From contig NW_020954719.1 in NCBI RefSeq assembly GCF_900497805.2, positions 8,019,826-8,083,825 on the forward strand: 64,000 nucleotides of DNA, read 5' to 3'. Source of the DNA: Vombatus ursinus (Eukaryota; Chordata; Mammalia; Diprotodontia; Vombatidae). Under the pieces are notes generated by a model that did not search any database, was not told the origin of the DNA, and worked only from the letters and a program-made list of their open reading frames with translations. The translations under genes and the position numbers were made by a program. How positions within the stretch are numbered: position 1 is the stretch's first letter; the number at the start of each line of letters is the position of its first letter. This document shows positions 1 to 12,858 of this stretch, piece by piece.

Positions 1-1300
1 CCTACCAATCCTTTTTCTGTAATTCTGTAAAGGAATTCTGTAATTCCTTTAAATCTACCAAATCTAGAGAGCATGTCATACCATAACCAGCTTTCTTTTC
101 CCAATAAAAATCCCCATATGTAGTAGTTTCTTCTTATTATGAGTGAATGTTCTTAAAAATCACTGTTATGCAACAACCTTCCCTCCCCTTTTACTTATCT
201 AATTCCTCTTAAATATGGTATACCATTCCAGAGTCAAATCCCAGTCATGGGTCTCATTTGACCAAATTTCAGAATATCTATGCAATCAAATTTGCCACTT
301 CAAGTTAAGATTTCTAGTTCACCCTGTAGGTTACCTCAATTTCATTTATGTATAGAAATCACAGGCCATGGGTTTTATTGCTGGGTTATTTCTTGGATTT
401 TGTCTTCCATGAATTTTGGAACATCTCTACTGCTATTTTTCTTTCTACATGGTGGCTTCTCTATGGTATCTAGCTTAGTAGGCAGGTAGGTATCAAGACA
501 TGTAGGCAGAGTTGGTGCTAAAGTTTGGGCAGCATTATGATGGTACCTAGTGTATTTATGGCTTCCAGGGGCTAATCTGGGAGTTTAATCTCAATTCATA
601 ACGTTCTTTCAATGAGAAGATACATTAAAAATTTATCCACCACGTAACACTAATAGCTACTTGCTAGGAAGTTCTATATTCGCCCTGATGTCTGGCATAT
701 GCCACACTGGGGCTGAAGTGTCTTGATCTTTCTAGTTACCAGAGAATTAGTGAGTTATATCTCCTTTTCTATCTCTTTCTAGGGTGGTGCCCCTCATTAC
801 CAATCACAACTTAGTTTCTAGCCTATACCCATGAACTAATTCTACTATCTTGTGAATAGGTTATTAATTCACATGTAAGTCACATGACCTTGACATCATG
901 GTGATGATTTCCCACAGAAGCAAATATACATACTGGAATGCTGAGTACTTCATTATTTACTCAGCATAGAAATAAGTGCATGATCAGAATTCAGTAACCA
1001 CATAATAAATTAGGTAAACATTAACCAACCAACTCAAGATCGCCATTCTCTTAAGCCCTAGAAGTCTAGTTAGTTGTAGATTCAATCTAGACCTATGAGT
1101 TCTAGGCAATGAATGTATAGCTTGAGTCCTCCCTTGAGCAAGCAAAGTAGTACACAGCAGGCACTTAATGTTTATTTATTGATTTATTTGTTGACCTTTG
1201 GCACTCCAAGCCAAAGAGAAAACAGTGGGACCAAGAAACACCCCTACTTCCTATCACTTATCGCAGCTGTGGTAACCATGTATCCTCTCCTCCTACTTAC
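1..1300. other. Unassigned AT-rich sequence
   Basis: I see no coding segment with splice signals and no repeat family I can name here. Open frames are short and have atypical composition. Confidence 0.4.
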
Positions 1301-1304
1301 CCCA

Positions 1305-1480
1305 TTGCAGCCAGATTGTTGTTGTTTGTCCTTCATTCTCAAAGAGCACCAAGATATCAGGAAGATGATGCCATGACTTGCAAGTGAATTAGATTTAAGT
1401 GAGGGAGGGCTGTGCAAGGTCACCAGCCTCACTTTCTCCTCTGGAGTAGTCTGGGTCCAGTGGCAAGATATAGACCAGAA
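1305..1480 (+). repeat. SINE-like marsupial interspersed repeat
   Basis: The block starts with TTGTTGTTTGTCCTTCATTC and contains 'gatgatgccatgacttgcaagtgaatt' split over 'gatgatgccatgac' and 'ttgcaagtgaatt', then 'ctgggtccagtggcaagata'. I remember this as a common interspersed repeat in marsupial genomes, but I cannot give the family name with certainty. Confidence 0.5.
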
Positions 1481-1797
1481 CAACTAGAAAGGGTCTCCAG
1501 CCAGAAAATAACACTTTTTTCACTCTATGAGGAGAACTCACCTAAAACAGCCCAGGTCAATTTATTCATATGTGTCAGACCTAGGGCATTTGTAAGTCGG
1601 GTAGTCATAAATGCCAGGTGTGGTGGACTGTGACTTCTAGAGACCTGTTTTGGTTAACATGGTTGTTCAAAAAACATGACTTTCCTAACAAGAATGAGTT
1701 AGAAAAGACACAGATGGTCTTGACAAACAGGGACAGGAGTCAGCTTTCAGTGATGTTACTTTCATGGGTTGAACTCTCTACTTGAAAGAGACACAGA

Positions 1798-1905
1798 AAC
1801 CATAGAATTTAGAACTTCAAGGGAATTTTGAAGATCTTCTTGTTAAACTCCACCATTTTATAGATGAGGAAACTGAAGTCTAGAGAGGGGAAGTTACTTG
1901 CTTTT
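1798..1905 (-). repeat. Short CR1/L3-type LINE 3' fragment
   Basis: The segment contains 'catagaattt', then 'cattttatagatgaggaaac' and 'agagaggggaagttac'. This is the reverse complement of a CR1/L3 3' end. Only the tail is left. Confidence 0.4.
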
Positions 1906-2867
1906 AGGAACTTTGCGTTTCTGGATGATATATCTATCATCCAAAGATCTGAAACCAAGGATATATTTCTGACACGGAGTATCACTGAATCAGGGAAATT
2001 TGGAATGAAGTCCTTCAACATGAAGATGCCCAGACTATTTCTGTCTCGAAGCAAAAGGTTATTAAGAAAAGCAGTACATATTGTAGGAAAGAAAAATAGG
2101 CATTTTACTTAAACTAAACAGAATTTACTTGCATACACCAGTGTTCATTTCTTTGTTTACTGGGGAATACTCCAAAATCTAAAAATGAGAAAGATAAGGA
2201 AAGACATATTATAATAACTATACATGTACCCTAAAGGGTTGGAGATAGAGAATGGGGCACTAAGATTTAAGATTCTTACATAATGCCATGGCCCTTGCTG
2301 CTGTTTCCAGGGAAAGTCTAACATTCTTAAATTTCTTGTTATGTCATTTCAGTAAATGCTTTTGGTTAAGATAATTGTGCCTCTGGCTGACTATTGAAAG
2401 GTAAACACATTTATGGGGGCTTGTGATCTACAATTTTAGGAGTAGAGACCCACAGAATATCTTGAACCTGGAGTTACTCTCTTCTAGTGACTATGGACTA
2501 TGAATGCAAGTTGCAGTGCAATCCAAAGGGGTGCTGCTTTTTAAATTAAAGTTTTATTGATACTATTGGTTTTTTAAATTATAATCATTTCTGTATATGT
2601 CTTCCTATTCCCTCACTCCCCATTCCCACTCCTCAATACTCTTTTTTCTTCTAGTTTTCGTGATGACTTTGTATTTATTGTACTCCTTCTGCCTCACTGA
2701 CCATAACCTATCTCTCTCTTTTCCTTGTTCCTCCTCACCTTTCCACATCCTAAATTTGGAAATCTAAGGTTCTGACATTAGCCTTCTTTTCTTTTGTCAC
2801 TCTATTCTCTCTCTCTCTCTCAATGATCTTATCTATACCTATTTCTTTAATTATTATCTTTTTGTAA

Positions 2868-2907
<40 letters not shown>

Positions 2908-3640
2908 CAGCTAAAGACCAGCAAATAGCAGCAGCATCTCAGGATAGGTGCTTAGAAGGCCGTGAATATGTTCAACAGAGAGCAGCACAGGGTAGCTCAT
3001 GATATCACCTGCACTGGTGATTCTACAGTGTGGGAAATAGGAGTTAACAAAGCTATGTGTCCTAGGCAGGCACGTTCCTTAGTTGCATGGTTTCTATGTG
3101 TGCCCCCTTCCCTCGTGGTGACAAACTCTGACAGAATATACACTTGGCTGTATGTGTATGTATGAATGACACTTTCTTGTCACTTATTTTTGCTATGTTC
3201 AAGTAAATATTATTTTAAATTAATATGTCCTCTGGTTTAATAAAAGAAATACACTGATGGGGTTGATAGATGGTTTTTGAGTGAATGCTGATCCACAGAG
3301 TACCTTAAACTCATTTATGAAAGTTTTTTGGGTAACCCACATGTTAGAACAGGAGATTCGTATGCTACAGATGCTTAATAAATATTTTTTAATTGAAGTG
3401 AATCCAGCATGAGTGGCCATATCAACCTCTCATCCTTCCCTCTAATCTTAGAGAAAGAAAAGGACTTCTTTTTAATGGTACCAATTTTAAATAGATTTTA
3501 TTCTCCAGGACAAGAATTGCATTTTCACTTGTTTAAAGTACTGATTAAATGCAATGTTGTTCACTTCTCTCTCCCTCTGCACATATTCAAGTATTCAGAA
3601 TGTCCAGATTTACACAGTAGCCTAAATGTTACTTTTGAAC
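1906..3640. other. Unassigned sequence with a (TA)n tract
   Basis: No gene is seen. A (TA)n microsatellite lies at about 2,873-2,904. Pyrimidine-rich sequence runs over 2,580-2,830, and a short L2-like 3' tail ('gcttaataaatat') is near 3,373. The open frames in this interval have no splice context or recognisable motif. Confidence 0.4.
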
Positions 3641-5170
3641 TGCTACGCCTTGGCTAGGTTTTGAGTCCTTCAATTTTTAGAAAGCTGTGTGGAATAGTTG
3701 ACCTCTTCAAAGATGGGTCCAGAAGAAGCACCTCCAGATGGGTCTGCTCCACCCCCTGGGAACCCACCTGGCATGCACCCTGCACTCTGGTACAACTTAG
3801 TAATGATGGGGTTGCAGACCTTCTACAATTCTTTCTGCTGATCTTCAAAATCTTCCTTGGCAACAATCTGGTTTATTCAGATCTGTCATAACTCCATCAG
3901 CAGTTTCAATTCCAAGGGAAAGAGGAGTGGTGTCCAAAAACAACAAGTTTTGCACATTCTTAGATTCATCTCCAGACAAGATGGCAGCCTGGACAGCTGT
4001 ACTATATAGGCAACAGCCTCATCAGGATTGATACTCTTGTTGAGCTCCTTGCCATTGAATAAGTCCTGCAGAAACTTCTGGATTTGGAGGATCCGAGTGG
4101 AATCAACCACCAAGATGATGTCACGAATCTGTTATTTATCTAGCTTGGCATCTCTTAGGGCCTTTTCCACAGGGTCCAGTGTACCATGGAAGAAGTCAGT
4201 ATTCAGCTGTTCAAAATAGGCCCAGGTGATAGAGGTGTAAAAGTCAATACCTTCATAGAGGGAGTCCATCTCAGAGAGTATGTGCTTTACACATTTCACA
4301 AGTGGTACACCGATGGTGGACAGCCCTCTTGTTTTCACTGATGTCCTTCTGGACCTTTTGCTTGAACTCAGCAATGAAATGGTTAACCATGAGGTTGTCA
4401 AAGTCTTTCCCACCCAAGTGGGTGTCCCCAGTTATGGTCTTGATTTCAAAGATGCCATCTTTTAATGTTAAAGATAGAGACATTTCAAGTACCACCTCCA
4501 ATATCAAAAATCGACACACTTCTCTCAGTCCAACCTTTTGGTCCAAACTATAGGCAAAAGCAGCAACAATTGGCTTGCTGATGATTCAGAGCACATTGAG
4601 GCCAGTGATGGTTCCAGCATCTTTGGTGGAATGACATTGGGAATCACTGAAATAGGCTGGTACCATAACGACAATATTTGTGATGGTCTTCCCAAGTTAA
4701 GCGTCCGCAATTTCTTTCATCTTGGTCAAGACCCACAGAAGATATTTTTTTTGGATAGAAACTTTTGGTCTCCCTTTTATATTCCACTTGGACCTTAGGC
4801 CTGCCTGCATCATTCACCACTGTGAAAGGCCAATGCTTCATGTCTGATTATACAACTGCATCATCAGATCTGTGACCAGACGTTTGGAATCAAAAACCGT
4901 GTTGGTAGGGTTGATTGCAATTTGATTTTTTGCACCATTACCAATTAAATGTTCTGTGTCAATGAAAGCAGTGTAGCTTGGGATGATCCTGTTTCATTAG
5001 CAATTAGCAATGATCTCCCCTTTCCCATGATGGAAGACTCTCATACGGGATAACTTCAGATCCCTTTGATGTGGTTGCTGGGGCATCGGGTTGTAGCTGA
5101 CCACTGGGGAGCAAGAAGGGCTGCTGCTGTGCTGAGTAGCTGAAGTTCTCTAAAGCTAACCTTATTACTC
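3640..5170 (-). pseudogene. HSPA8: HSPA8 (HSC70) processed pseudogene
   Basis: This is a broken, intronless retrocopy of the cytosolic chaperone HSC70 on the minus strand. The copy starts at the HSPA8 initiation context, where ATG is now ACA (5,070-5,072). Recognisable pieces follow in order: [93 protein letters not shown] and [17 protein letters not shown], given here only as short landmarks. The C-terminal part ends in a GGASSGP-type tail and EEV at about 3,700-3,720, followed by a 3'UTR remnant. Two deletions stand out: the first ATPase strands (residues about 7-14) and about 170 residues between the GIETADGVM region and the C-terminal helical lid. Several frameshifts and stops also break it. 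It cannot make a chaperone. HSPA8 retrocopies are common in mammals. Confidence 0.93.
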
Positions 5171-5964
5171 AGCGTCAGCTATTGGCTTTCTAAGGCTCAA
5201 TCTGACTCAACAGGTAATTGCTCAGGGTGGGTAACAGCAGGATGTATGAAGTACAGCTTCCATCATCAATGAGGCAGACCTGCAACTGCTCATCTCCATT
5301 TCCATTCGTACATTTGAGGCTGTATATTTTGCCTTTAGTGATCCCCTTTAAGTTTTTCCCTTAACTTGGACTATTTTAAATACCTTCTAACTAGTTCTAT
5401 ATGTATGTGTAAACATACAAATAGGTATATATATATATGTGTGTATGTGTGTGTGTGTGTGTAATATTTTTATAACTTGTATAAAAATTCTGGGAGAAGG
5501 AGGGAGGAGCAGCATATAGTATGACTTGCTTGGCAGTCCCACTATGCGTCATTCTTTTCTTCCTTCCTAGTCCTGAGGGACCTTGATTCCACAATAACGA
5601 CATCATTCTCTAGCCACTTCAGAATCTCACTTGACACAGGTTTCTTTTTGTATGTTTCCAAACACGTCTGGCCCCATTCTCAGGTCATTCCTGTCTCTAT
5701 ACTTCGGCTCATGCTCTTCTCTCCTATCCAATATTTCCTCCCCTCCCCTCCCCTTTAACTTTGCAAATTCTACTCAAAGTCCAAATCAGATTCTATCCAT
5801 TATGGAACTTTCTCCAACTAGTTTAGTTCATAATGATCTCTTCTTTCTCTGAATTTTTATACTATTTACACAACCATACAACCAAGGACTTTAACAATCA
5901 TCTGACTATATCTTTTTTTAAAATTACTTTGTTTTGTGTGTGCAAGTCTTTTCTCTTCAATGAC
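5171..5964. other. Unassigned sequence with a (TG)n tract
   Basis: A (TA)n/(TG)n microsatellite lies at about 5,425-5,462. The stretch 5,600-5,960 is pyrimidine-rich and may be decayed LINE 3' sequence, but I cannot assign a family. Confidence 0.35.
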
Positions 5965-6203
5965 AGTAATAATAATAGTTAGCATTTATACAGTGCTTTA
6001 AGGTCTACAAAGCCCTTTACAAATATTATCTCATTAGATTGTCACAATAACCCTGGGAAATAGGTGCTATTATTATCCCCATAATAAGGAAACTGAGGCA
6101 AACAGAAGTTAAGTGACTTGCCCAAGTTACACAGCTAGTAAGGTGAGGATTTTCCTGACTCCAGGTCTAGAACTCTATCCATTGTGACACCTAGCTGCCT
6201 AGA
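5965..6203 (-). repeat. MIR-type CORE-SINE, nearly full length
   Basis: The block reads 'ttagcatttatacagtgctt', 'ggtgctattattatcccc', 'aaactgaggcaaacag', 'aagtgacttgcccaag' and ends 'cacctagctgcc'. It is the reverse complement of a MIR-family SINE with its tRNA-like head at the right end. Confidence 0.75.
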
Positions 6204-7300
6204 TGATAAGCTAGGGCAAGGATTATTTTATATTTCTTTGGTTGTGCCTCTCCTTTCCCAAAATAAAGGCTTAGTATAAATAAATGCTTATAGAACAGAA
6301 CTAGCTCTGAGTAGGGTTTTGAAACAATCAGAAAATCTTGGGGGAGAAAACAAATCTAAAAATTCTCATATAACTAAGTATCTAAACATCTACCGTCCTT
6401 CCTCCAGCCACTGTCCTATTGACACAGCATCAGAACCTCATAGATTGTTCTTAGGTTGTTTTTCTATTTGGCAGGTAAACTTACCCAACCAGTCCTTCAC
6501 TAGAAACTGAATTAAGCCACAGAGGCCTCCTTGTTTTCTGTCCTTTTTCTATCCTGATCAGACTTTATTCAGATCTTAAAACAACTAATATGGAGCAATG
6601 ATAATATTTCTATACATTTTCAAAGTAATTGGTCCCTAAAACTTCCTTTATATCCTGGCTATATGCCTCTGTTCTCCTTCTCCCTCCTTTTCCTTCTTCT
6701 CCCTACTTTCTGACCTTTATAACTTTCTCCCTCCTCCCTTTTTTCCCCCCTCCTGATTTCAATTCCCTCAAGTCATCCCATTTTGCCCCCACTTTGTAGT
6801 CTTACAGCTAGAAATATTAGAAGGGGATAAAAAAGAGGGAACAAAATATCCAAATCATTCTTGCTCACAAATTCTTTGGCTTGATTTGACTGTCCTCACT
6901 GAAAACCTTACAGGGTTTCCTTCATCACAGAATCATAAGTGGGAAGAACTTTAGATCTTCAAGAGGAAAAGAGAAATCTTTTCCCCAATGATTCTTAGAT
7001 TCCAGTAATTGATAAGTTTCTTTGTTTTAACTTGTGTTGTTTTCCAGAGTTTCAAGTGAAAAGTAAATGTTTTAGGAAGGAATCCAAAAATGAAACATTG
7101 GGTCAAATTTATTTTATTAACTTTGAATGATTTCCCTTGAAACTGCTGCTGGCTGTATTTCCTTCCTTTCTTGGTCACTCAGAAAAGCAGTCCCTATTTA
7201 TGGATTTGCCTTTTTAATGCTTCTAATTAGAAGTCCCTGTTATTCCTCTAATGGTCTCCAAACATTCTTGATTATGTACTCTAATCGGCACAGAATTTTG
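6204..7300. other. Unassigned sequence; one weak exon candidate
   Basis: Mostly unassigned. On the minus strand 6,515-6,583 is open in one frame, with a good donor next to it (GG|GTAAGT) but a weak acceptor. A CR1-like 'cacagaatcataagtgggaa' scrap is near 6,926. A pyrimidine-rich run covers 6,670-6,770. Confidence 0.3.
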
Positions 7301-7309
7301 GGGCACAAT

Positions 7310-8270
7310 ATTTAAATTTACTTATTTATAAATTGTATATAAATACTAAAAATTATGCATGTAGTAAAAGTTGCTGAAAATAGACATGAAAAAAGGATGA
7401 GATAAAAATGAGATAACATTTGACCCTAGAGTCAATAAGGAGCTACTGGAGATTATAGACTAAGGAAGTAGTATGGTCAAAACTGTGCTTTAGGAAAATC
7501 ACTTTGGCAGCTGTGAGAAGATGGGTAGGAGAGAGGTAAGATGAAACAAGGAGACCAATTAGAAGGCTATTAAATACTTCAGATGAGAAGTGATGAGGGC
7601 CTAAACTGTGATGATGGCTTTGTGAGTAGAGAGAAGGGGATGGATGTGACACATGCAGAAGGAGGAATAAAAATTTTGACAACTGATTGTATATTTGGTG
7701 TGAGGGAAAGTGAGGAGTCAAAGATAACATCAAGGTTTCAAGCCTTGGTAACTGGAAGGATATTGGTTCCCGCCACAGAATTAAAGACTTTGGAAAAGGA
7801 TTGGATTTGGAGAAAAAGGTAATGAGTTCTGTTTTGGACATGTTGAATTTAATATACTTTCAAGATATCAAGTGTGAAATGTCTAACAGGTATTGATAAT
7901 GTGGGAGTGGATTCCAGGAGAAGTATTAGGGGTGGCCATATAGAACTAAGAGTCATCTGCATAGAGATGATAATTAAATCCATGGGAGCCAATAAAGTCA
8001 TCAAGAAAGAATATATATATAGAGAGGAGTGCCCAAGACAAAGCCTTGAGGAATACCCATAGTAAGGGGGTAGAATATGGATGACAATCTAGAAAAGGAA
8101 ATTTAGAAATGGTTAAACAAGTAGGAGAACCGAGACAGTGTATCATGAGAATCCAGAGAGGTTGTACAAGAGGAGAGCATGGTCACCAATACCGAATATA
8201 GCAGAGTATTCAAGAAGGATGAGGCTTGAGAAAAGGTTATCAGATTTGACAATTAAGAAATCATTGGTGT
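7310..8270 (-). mobile_element. L2 LINE fragment, reverse transcriptase region
   Basis: On the minus strand this encodes recognisable L2 ORF2 pieces: GFNYHLYADDS (the YADD polymerase motif, about 7,946-7,985) and MSKTELITFF followed by TAAKVIFLKHSFDH (7,443-7,841). The frame is broken. The left part (7,310-7,420) is an AT-rich tail that recurs at 10,170-10,290. Confidence 0.85.
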
Positions 8271-8279
8271 TGTGAGAAC

Positions 8280-9400
8280 ACTATTCAAGCAATATTCCCA
8301 CTTGGGCTAGGCTAATTTTTCCTTAAAAGGCATTGAAATTGTCCTGGAGGTTTCATTTGTCCAGGGTGCTAAAGTCTCAGACCACTGACATGTCATCCTG
8401 GTGCCTTAAGGACAAAAGCCAAGTCATAAATAGTCAGTCACCTGGCTCTTCTTTCAGGCTTCTGACCAACAGAATAACCACATAGGTACAAGGAACTTGC
8501 CCTCAACTGAATCAAGACTGCATCCTTGCTGAATGTCCTTTCCCTACTCTGAATGTCCTTCTCTTTCAATGGCTAAGTAAGTCTCCTTTTCTTAACTGTA
8601 AGATGTTCCACAAGTGTCCTATTTCATACCAATCTCAGAATGAGGTACCAGGCTATCCTGGGTCAGGCCTGGCCTACTGCAATTGGTAACTTCGAAGAAA
8701 ACCATTTCAGTTGAGTGAGGAGTCAAGGATAAAAAAGGGATTATGAACCTGGGAGACTTGGAAGGGTGGTGAAACCCTCAAGAGAAACAAAGAAGTTCAG
8801 AAGAGAGATGGATTTGGTGAGAAAATGTGATCACAACCTGCCTGCTCATTCTATGCTACTCATTCTTTCCCAGTGAAAAAAGAAGTATATATTTGGGAAT
8901 GGAGGAGAGGCCTTATTCACTAAGCTAGCCACTTCCACAGAGCACAGAATTGAACAACTGAGAGGCACCTGTGCCTCTTTGTTGTTGTGGGCACAGCCTC
9001 AAGGTAATGAAGGCAGGAGGTGAGGGGGCAATGGGGTTTGTGTGCTTGGAGTGAGGTTAGGATTTTGCCTGCAGAGCTGCTGCAGGTGCCTGGGTCAAAT
9101 GAGGTAATTACAATCCTGAGGGGCTCATGTTCAGGGCTATAGGGGAGGCCAGTGGTGGGAAGGGAGTCAAATGAGGAGGAATTGAAGGGAGTGATATAGA
9201 TGGGCTGGAGCCAAGTCCAAGTTTGGCTACAGGCAGAGGAGAGTGGGATGAAACCCATCTTCCCTCCCTCTGAATGGTTGATCACATAATTCTTGGAGTC
9301 ATTCCAGAACTCACCAGAGGCTCCGGTCCCCATTTTCAAGACCACTGCTCTAAACAAAGGTACCCTCTCATTTAGCTAATCTATCATTCTCAAGTCACCA
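8280..9400. other. Unassigned; possible old LTR-like sequence at left
   Basis: The part 8,290-8,690 has the patchy composition of an old LTR, but I cannot define its ends. The part 8,920-9,357 holds a 145-codon minus-strand frame with no motif, no splice context and no similarity I know. Confidence 0.3.
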
Positions 9401-9409
9401 TTTGGAATT

Positions 9410-10640
9410 CATGCACTCATTCAACAACTATTTACTAAGCATAAATAACAATGTGTTAAATGCTAGGTTGATTACAACAGAAGTATGACACAACTTGGAG
9501 AGAAGAGACCTACATGTGTGAGAGATTTATATAACAATACAAAGCATTATAAAACTGAGCACCAATAAGACTGGCACAATTTAGTTCATCTCTATTAAAC
9601 ATTTTAGCATTTATTAAGAGCCTACTATATTCGTGACAAAGTGCCAGGCCTCTGAATTCAGAAGAGGGTTACATCAATATGGGATTCAATGGTAATTGGA
9701 GATTTCATGAAAGAAGTCCCTCCTGAATTAAAGTTTTGAAAGATAGATAAGATTTGCACAGTCAAAAAAGGAGGAAGGCATTCCAGGCGGGGTGGAGGAA
9801 AACATTAGTGAAGATATAGAAGAAGATGGGCGGGACAGGGAAGAAGAGATAGTGAACAGATGGGTCAGCCCAGAGTGGCCAGTTTATGTTGTGGAGCAGA
9901 GGGAGTTAAACATTGGAAAATCAAGTGGCCTTGGAATGTAGAGAGTCTTGAGTATTACCAGAAGTCTGGACTTTTGTGAGTAATGAAAGTGTACGAGCAA
10001 AGTGTATGATGAAAGCAATGTTTTAGAAAGATTAAGCTGGCAATGGCATATAGGATAGATGGGGTGAGGGGAGGTATTAGTGGTATTTAGAGGCAAGGAC
10101 ATAATTTAGGAGGCAATTGCAATACACTAGGTATGAGCAAATGAAGTGCTTGACTAGTATTGCCAATAGGAACTACATATATTTACTGATTTATAAATTA
10201 TACCTGTACTAATAATTATGTACATTATATATAAAACTTATGCAAAAATAAAGATTAAAAAAGGAGGAGATAAAGATGAAATATTTGATCCTAGAGAGAA
10301 TAGGGAACCACATAGTTTATTGAATAAGGGGAGTCAGACCTGAGCTTTAGGGAAATCACTGTGGCAGTTATGTGGAGAATTGGTTGGAAAAGAGAGGTTT
10401 GAAGCAGGGAGACCAATTAGGAGACTACTGCAATGGTCCAGGCAAGAAGTGATGATGGCCTGAACTAGGTTATAGTTATGTGACTAGAGAAAAGGGGTTC
10501 AAACGGGAGAGATGTGGAGGTAGAATTACCAAGATTTGTCAACATATTGGATATATGAGGTGAGAATGATTAGTCAAGAATGACACTGAGGTTTGGAACC
10601 TGGGTAACCAAAAGAATGGTGGTGCCCTCAATAGTAATAG
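9410..10640 (-). mobile_element. L2-clade LINE fragments (minus)
   Basis: Two L2-clade pieces flank an AT-rich spacer (about 10,130-10,290). The left one has the antisense L2 3' landmarks 'ttattaagagcctactatat' and 'aggaaggcattccaggcggg'. The right one (10,290-10,640) has 'ttagggaaatcactgtggca' and 'cagggagaccaattaggaga'. An L1 insertion ends the right piece at about 10,645. Confidence 0.7.
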
Positions 10641-12060
10641 GGAATTATCAACTAATTCCAATATTAAATAAATTATTGGAATAATAGGCAAAGAAGGAGT
10701 CCTACCAAACTCTTTTTATGAAACAAATATGGTGCTGATACCTAAACCAGGAAGAGCAAAAACAGAGAAAGAAAATTATACACCAATTTCACTAATGAAC
10801 ATAGATGCAAAAATCCTAAATAAAATACTATCTAGGAGACTACAACAATATCACAAACATTACACATTGTGACACTCATCCCAAGTGAATACATAGATGG
10901 TTTAACATAAGGAAAACTAGTAACATAATTCATTATATCAATAATAAAAATCATGATTATATGAATAGATGCAGAAAAGGCTTCTGACAAAAATACAACA
11001 CTCATTCCTATTAAAAACATTTGAAAACACAGATATAAATAGATTTTTCCTTAAAATGATAAGAAGCATCTACCTAAAACCATCAGCAAGCATTATTTCT
11101 AAAGGGAATAAGTAGAAGCCTTCCCAATAAGATCAGGAGTGAAACAAGGATGGCCATTATCACCAATGTTATTCAATATTATATTAGAAATGGTAGCTAC
11201 AGGAATAAGAAAAAGAAATTTAAGGAATTAGAATAGGCAATGAAGAAACAAAACTATCACTCTTTGCAGATGATATGATGGTACACTTAAAGAATTCTAA
11301 ACAATCAGCTAAAAAACTAATTGAAATAATTAACAACTTTAGCAAAGTTGCAGGATATCAAATAAACTCACATAAATCATTAGTATTTCTATGTATCACC
11401 AACAAAACCCTACAAGAAGAGATAGTAAGAGATAATCTGTTTAAGACAACCATAGACAACATCAAAAAACCTGGGAGTGTACCTACCAAAATAAACCCAA
11501 GAACTATATGAACATAATTATAAAACACTTTTTATACAAATAAAGTCAGATTTAAATAATTGTAGAAATATGAATTGTTCATGGGTGGCCAGAACCAATA
11601 TAATAAAAAATTCAATTCTACGTAAACTAATGTACTTATTCAATGCCATCCCAATTAAATTAACAAAAAATTATTTTATTGAGCTAGAAAAAAGAATAAA
11701 ATTCATTTGGAATAACAAAAGGTCAAGAATATCAAAAGAATTAGTGAAAAAAATGTAAAGGAAATAGGGTTAGTAGTACCAAATCTTAAACTATATTATC
11801 TGGTACTGGTTAAGAAATAGAAAGGTGGATCAGTGGAACAGAATAGACACAATACACAGCAGTAAATGAGCATAATAACCTTGTGTTTGACAAATGTAAA
11901 GATTTAAGCTTTTGGGATAAGAATACACTATGGTAAGAATTGCTTAGAAAATTGGAAAGCAGTCTGGCAGAAATTGGGCACAGATCAATATCTTATACCA
12001 TTTACCAAGATAAGGTCAAAATGGATACATGACCTACATATACATCATAAGTAAATTAAA

Positions 12061-12122
12061 AGAACATATATATATATATATGCACATATATATACACATA
12101 CACATATATAAACTATATATAA
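12061..12122. repeat. (TA)n/(CA)n-type microsatellite
   Basis: Imperfect TA, CATA and CACATA repeats lie inside the L1 ORF2 remnant. Confidence 0.8.
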
Positions 12123-12688
12123 TCATATGAAAAATGCTCTAAATCATTATTGATTAGAGAAATGCAAATTAAAACAACATTGAGATATTATCTTACACTT
12201 ATCAGAGTGGCTAAAATAATAGAAGGGGGAAATGACAAATATTGGAGGGTATGTGGAAAAACTGGGACACTAATACACTATTGGTGCAACTGTGAACTGA
12301 TCCAATCATTCTGGAGAACAATCTGGAATTATGACCAAAGAGTTATAAAACTGTGTATCCTCTTTGACCTAGCAATACCACTATTAGGTCTGTTTTCCAA
12401 GGTGGTCAGGGAAAAAGGAAAAGAACCTTTATGTTCTAAAATATTTATAGCAACTGTCTTGGTGATGACAAAGACCTGGAAATTGAGGGGATGCCCATCG
12501 ATTGGAAAACGGCTAAATAAGCTGTGGTATAAAATTGTGACGGGATATTGCTGTGTTGTAAAAAATGATGAACAGGTTGATTTTAGGAAAACAGGGAAAG
12601 ACTTGCATGAAATAACAAAGAGTGAAAAGAGCAGAACCAAGAGAATGTTGTATACAGTAACAGCAATATTGTTCAAAGAATAACTATA

Positions 12689-12858
12689 GGGGCAGCTAGG
12701 TGGCGCAGTGGATAGAGCACCGGCCCTGAAGTCAGGAGGACCTGAGTTCAAATCCAGCTTCAGACCAAACACTTGACTAGCTGTGTGACACTGGGCAAGT
12801 CACTTAACCCCAATTGCCTAAAAATGAAAAAAATTTTTAAAAAATTAAAAAAAAACAA
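12689..12858 (+). repeat. Marsupial tRNA-derived CORE-SINE with TSD
   Basis: The head is GGGGCAGCTAGGTGGCGCAG, the core contains 'gggcaagtcacttaacccca', and the tail is A-rich. It is flanked by the perfect 15-bp duplication 'caaagaataactata' (12,674-12,688 and 12,859-12,873). It was inserted into the L1 and is therefore younger than it. Confidence 0.95.

Noticed and set aside
8920-9357. Minus-strand frame of 145 codons
   Set aside because: No motif, no splice context and no family resemblance. Length alone is weak evidence.
12150-12683. Plus-strand frame of 177 codons
   Set aside because: It is the C-terminal part of L1 ORF2. The antisense frame over the same bases is its shadow.
12689-12770. 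tRNA-like sequence
   Set aside because: The A- and B-box-like heads here and at the other SINEs belong to tRNA-derived SINEs. No free-standing tRNA gene is seen.
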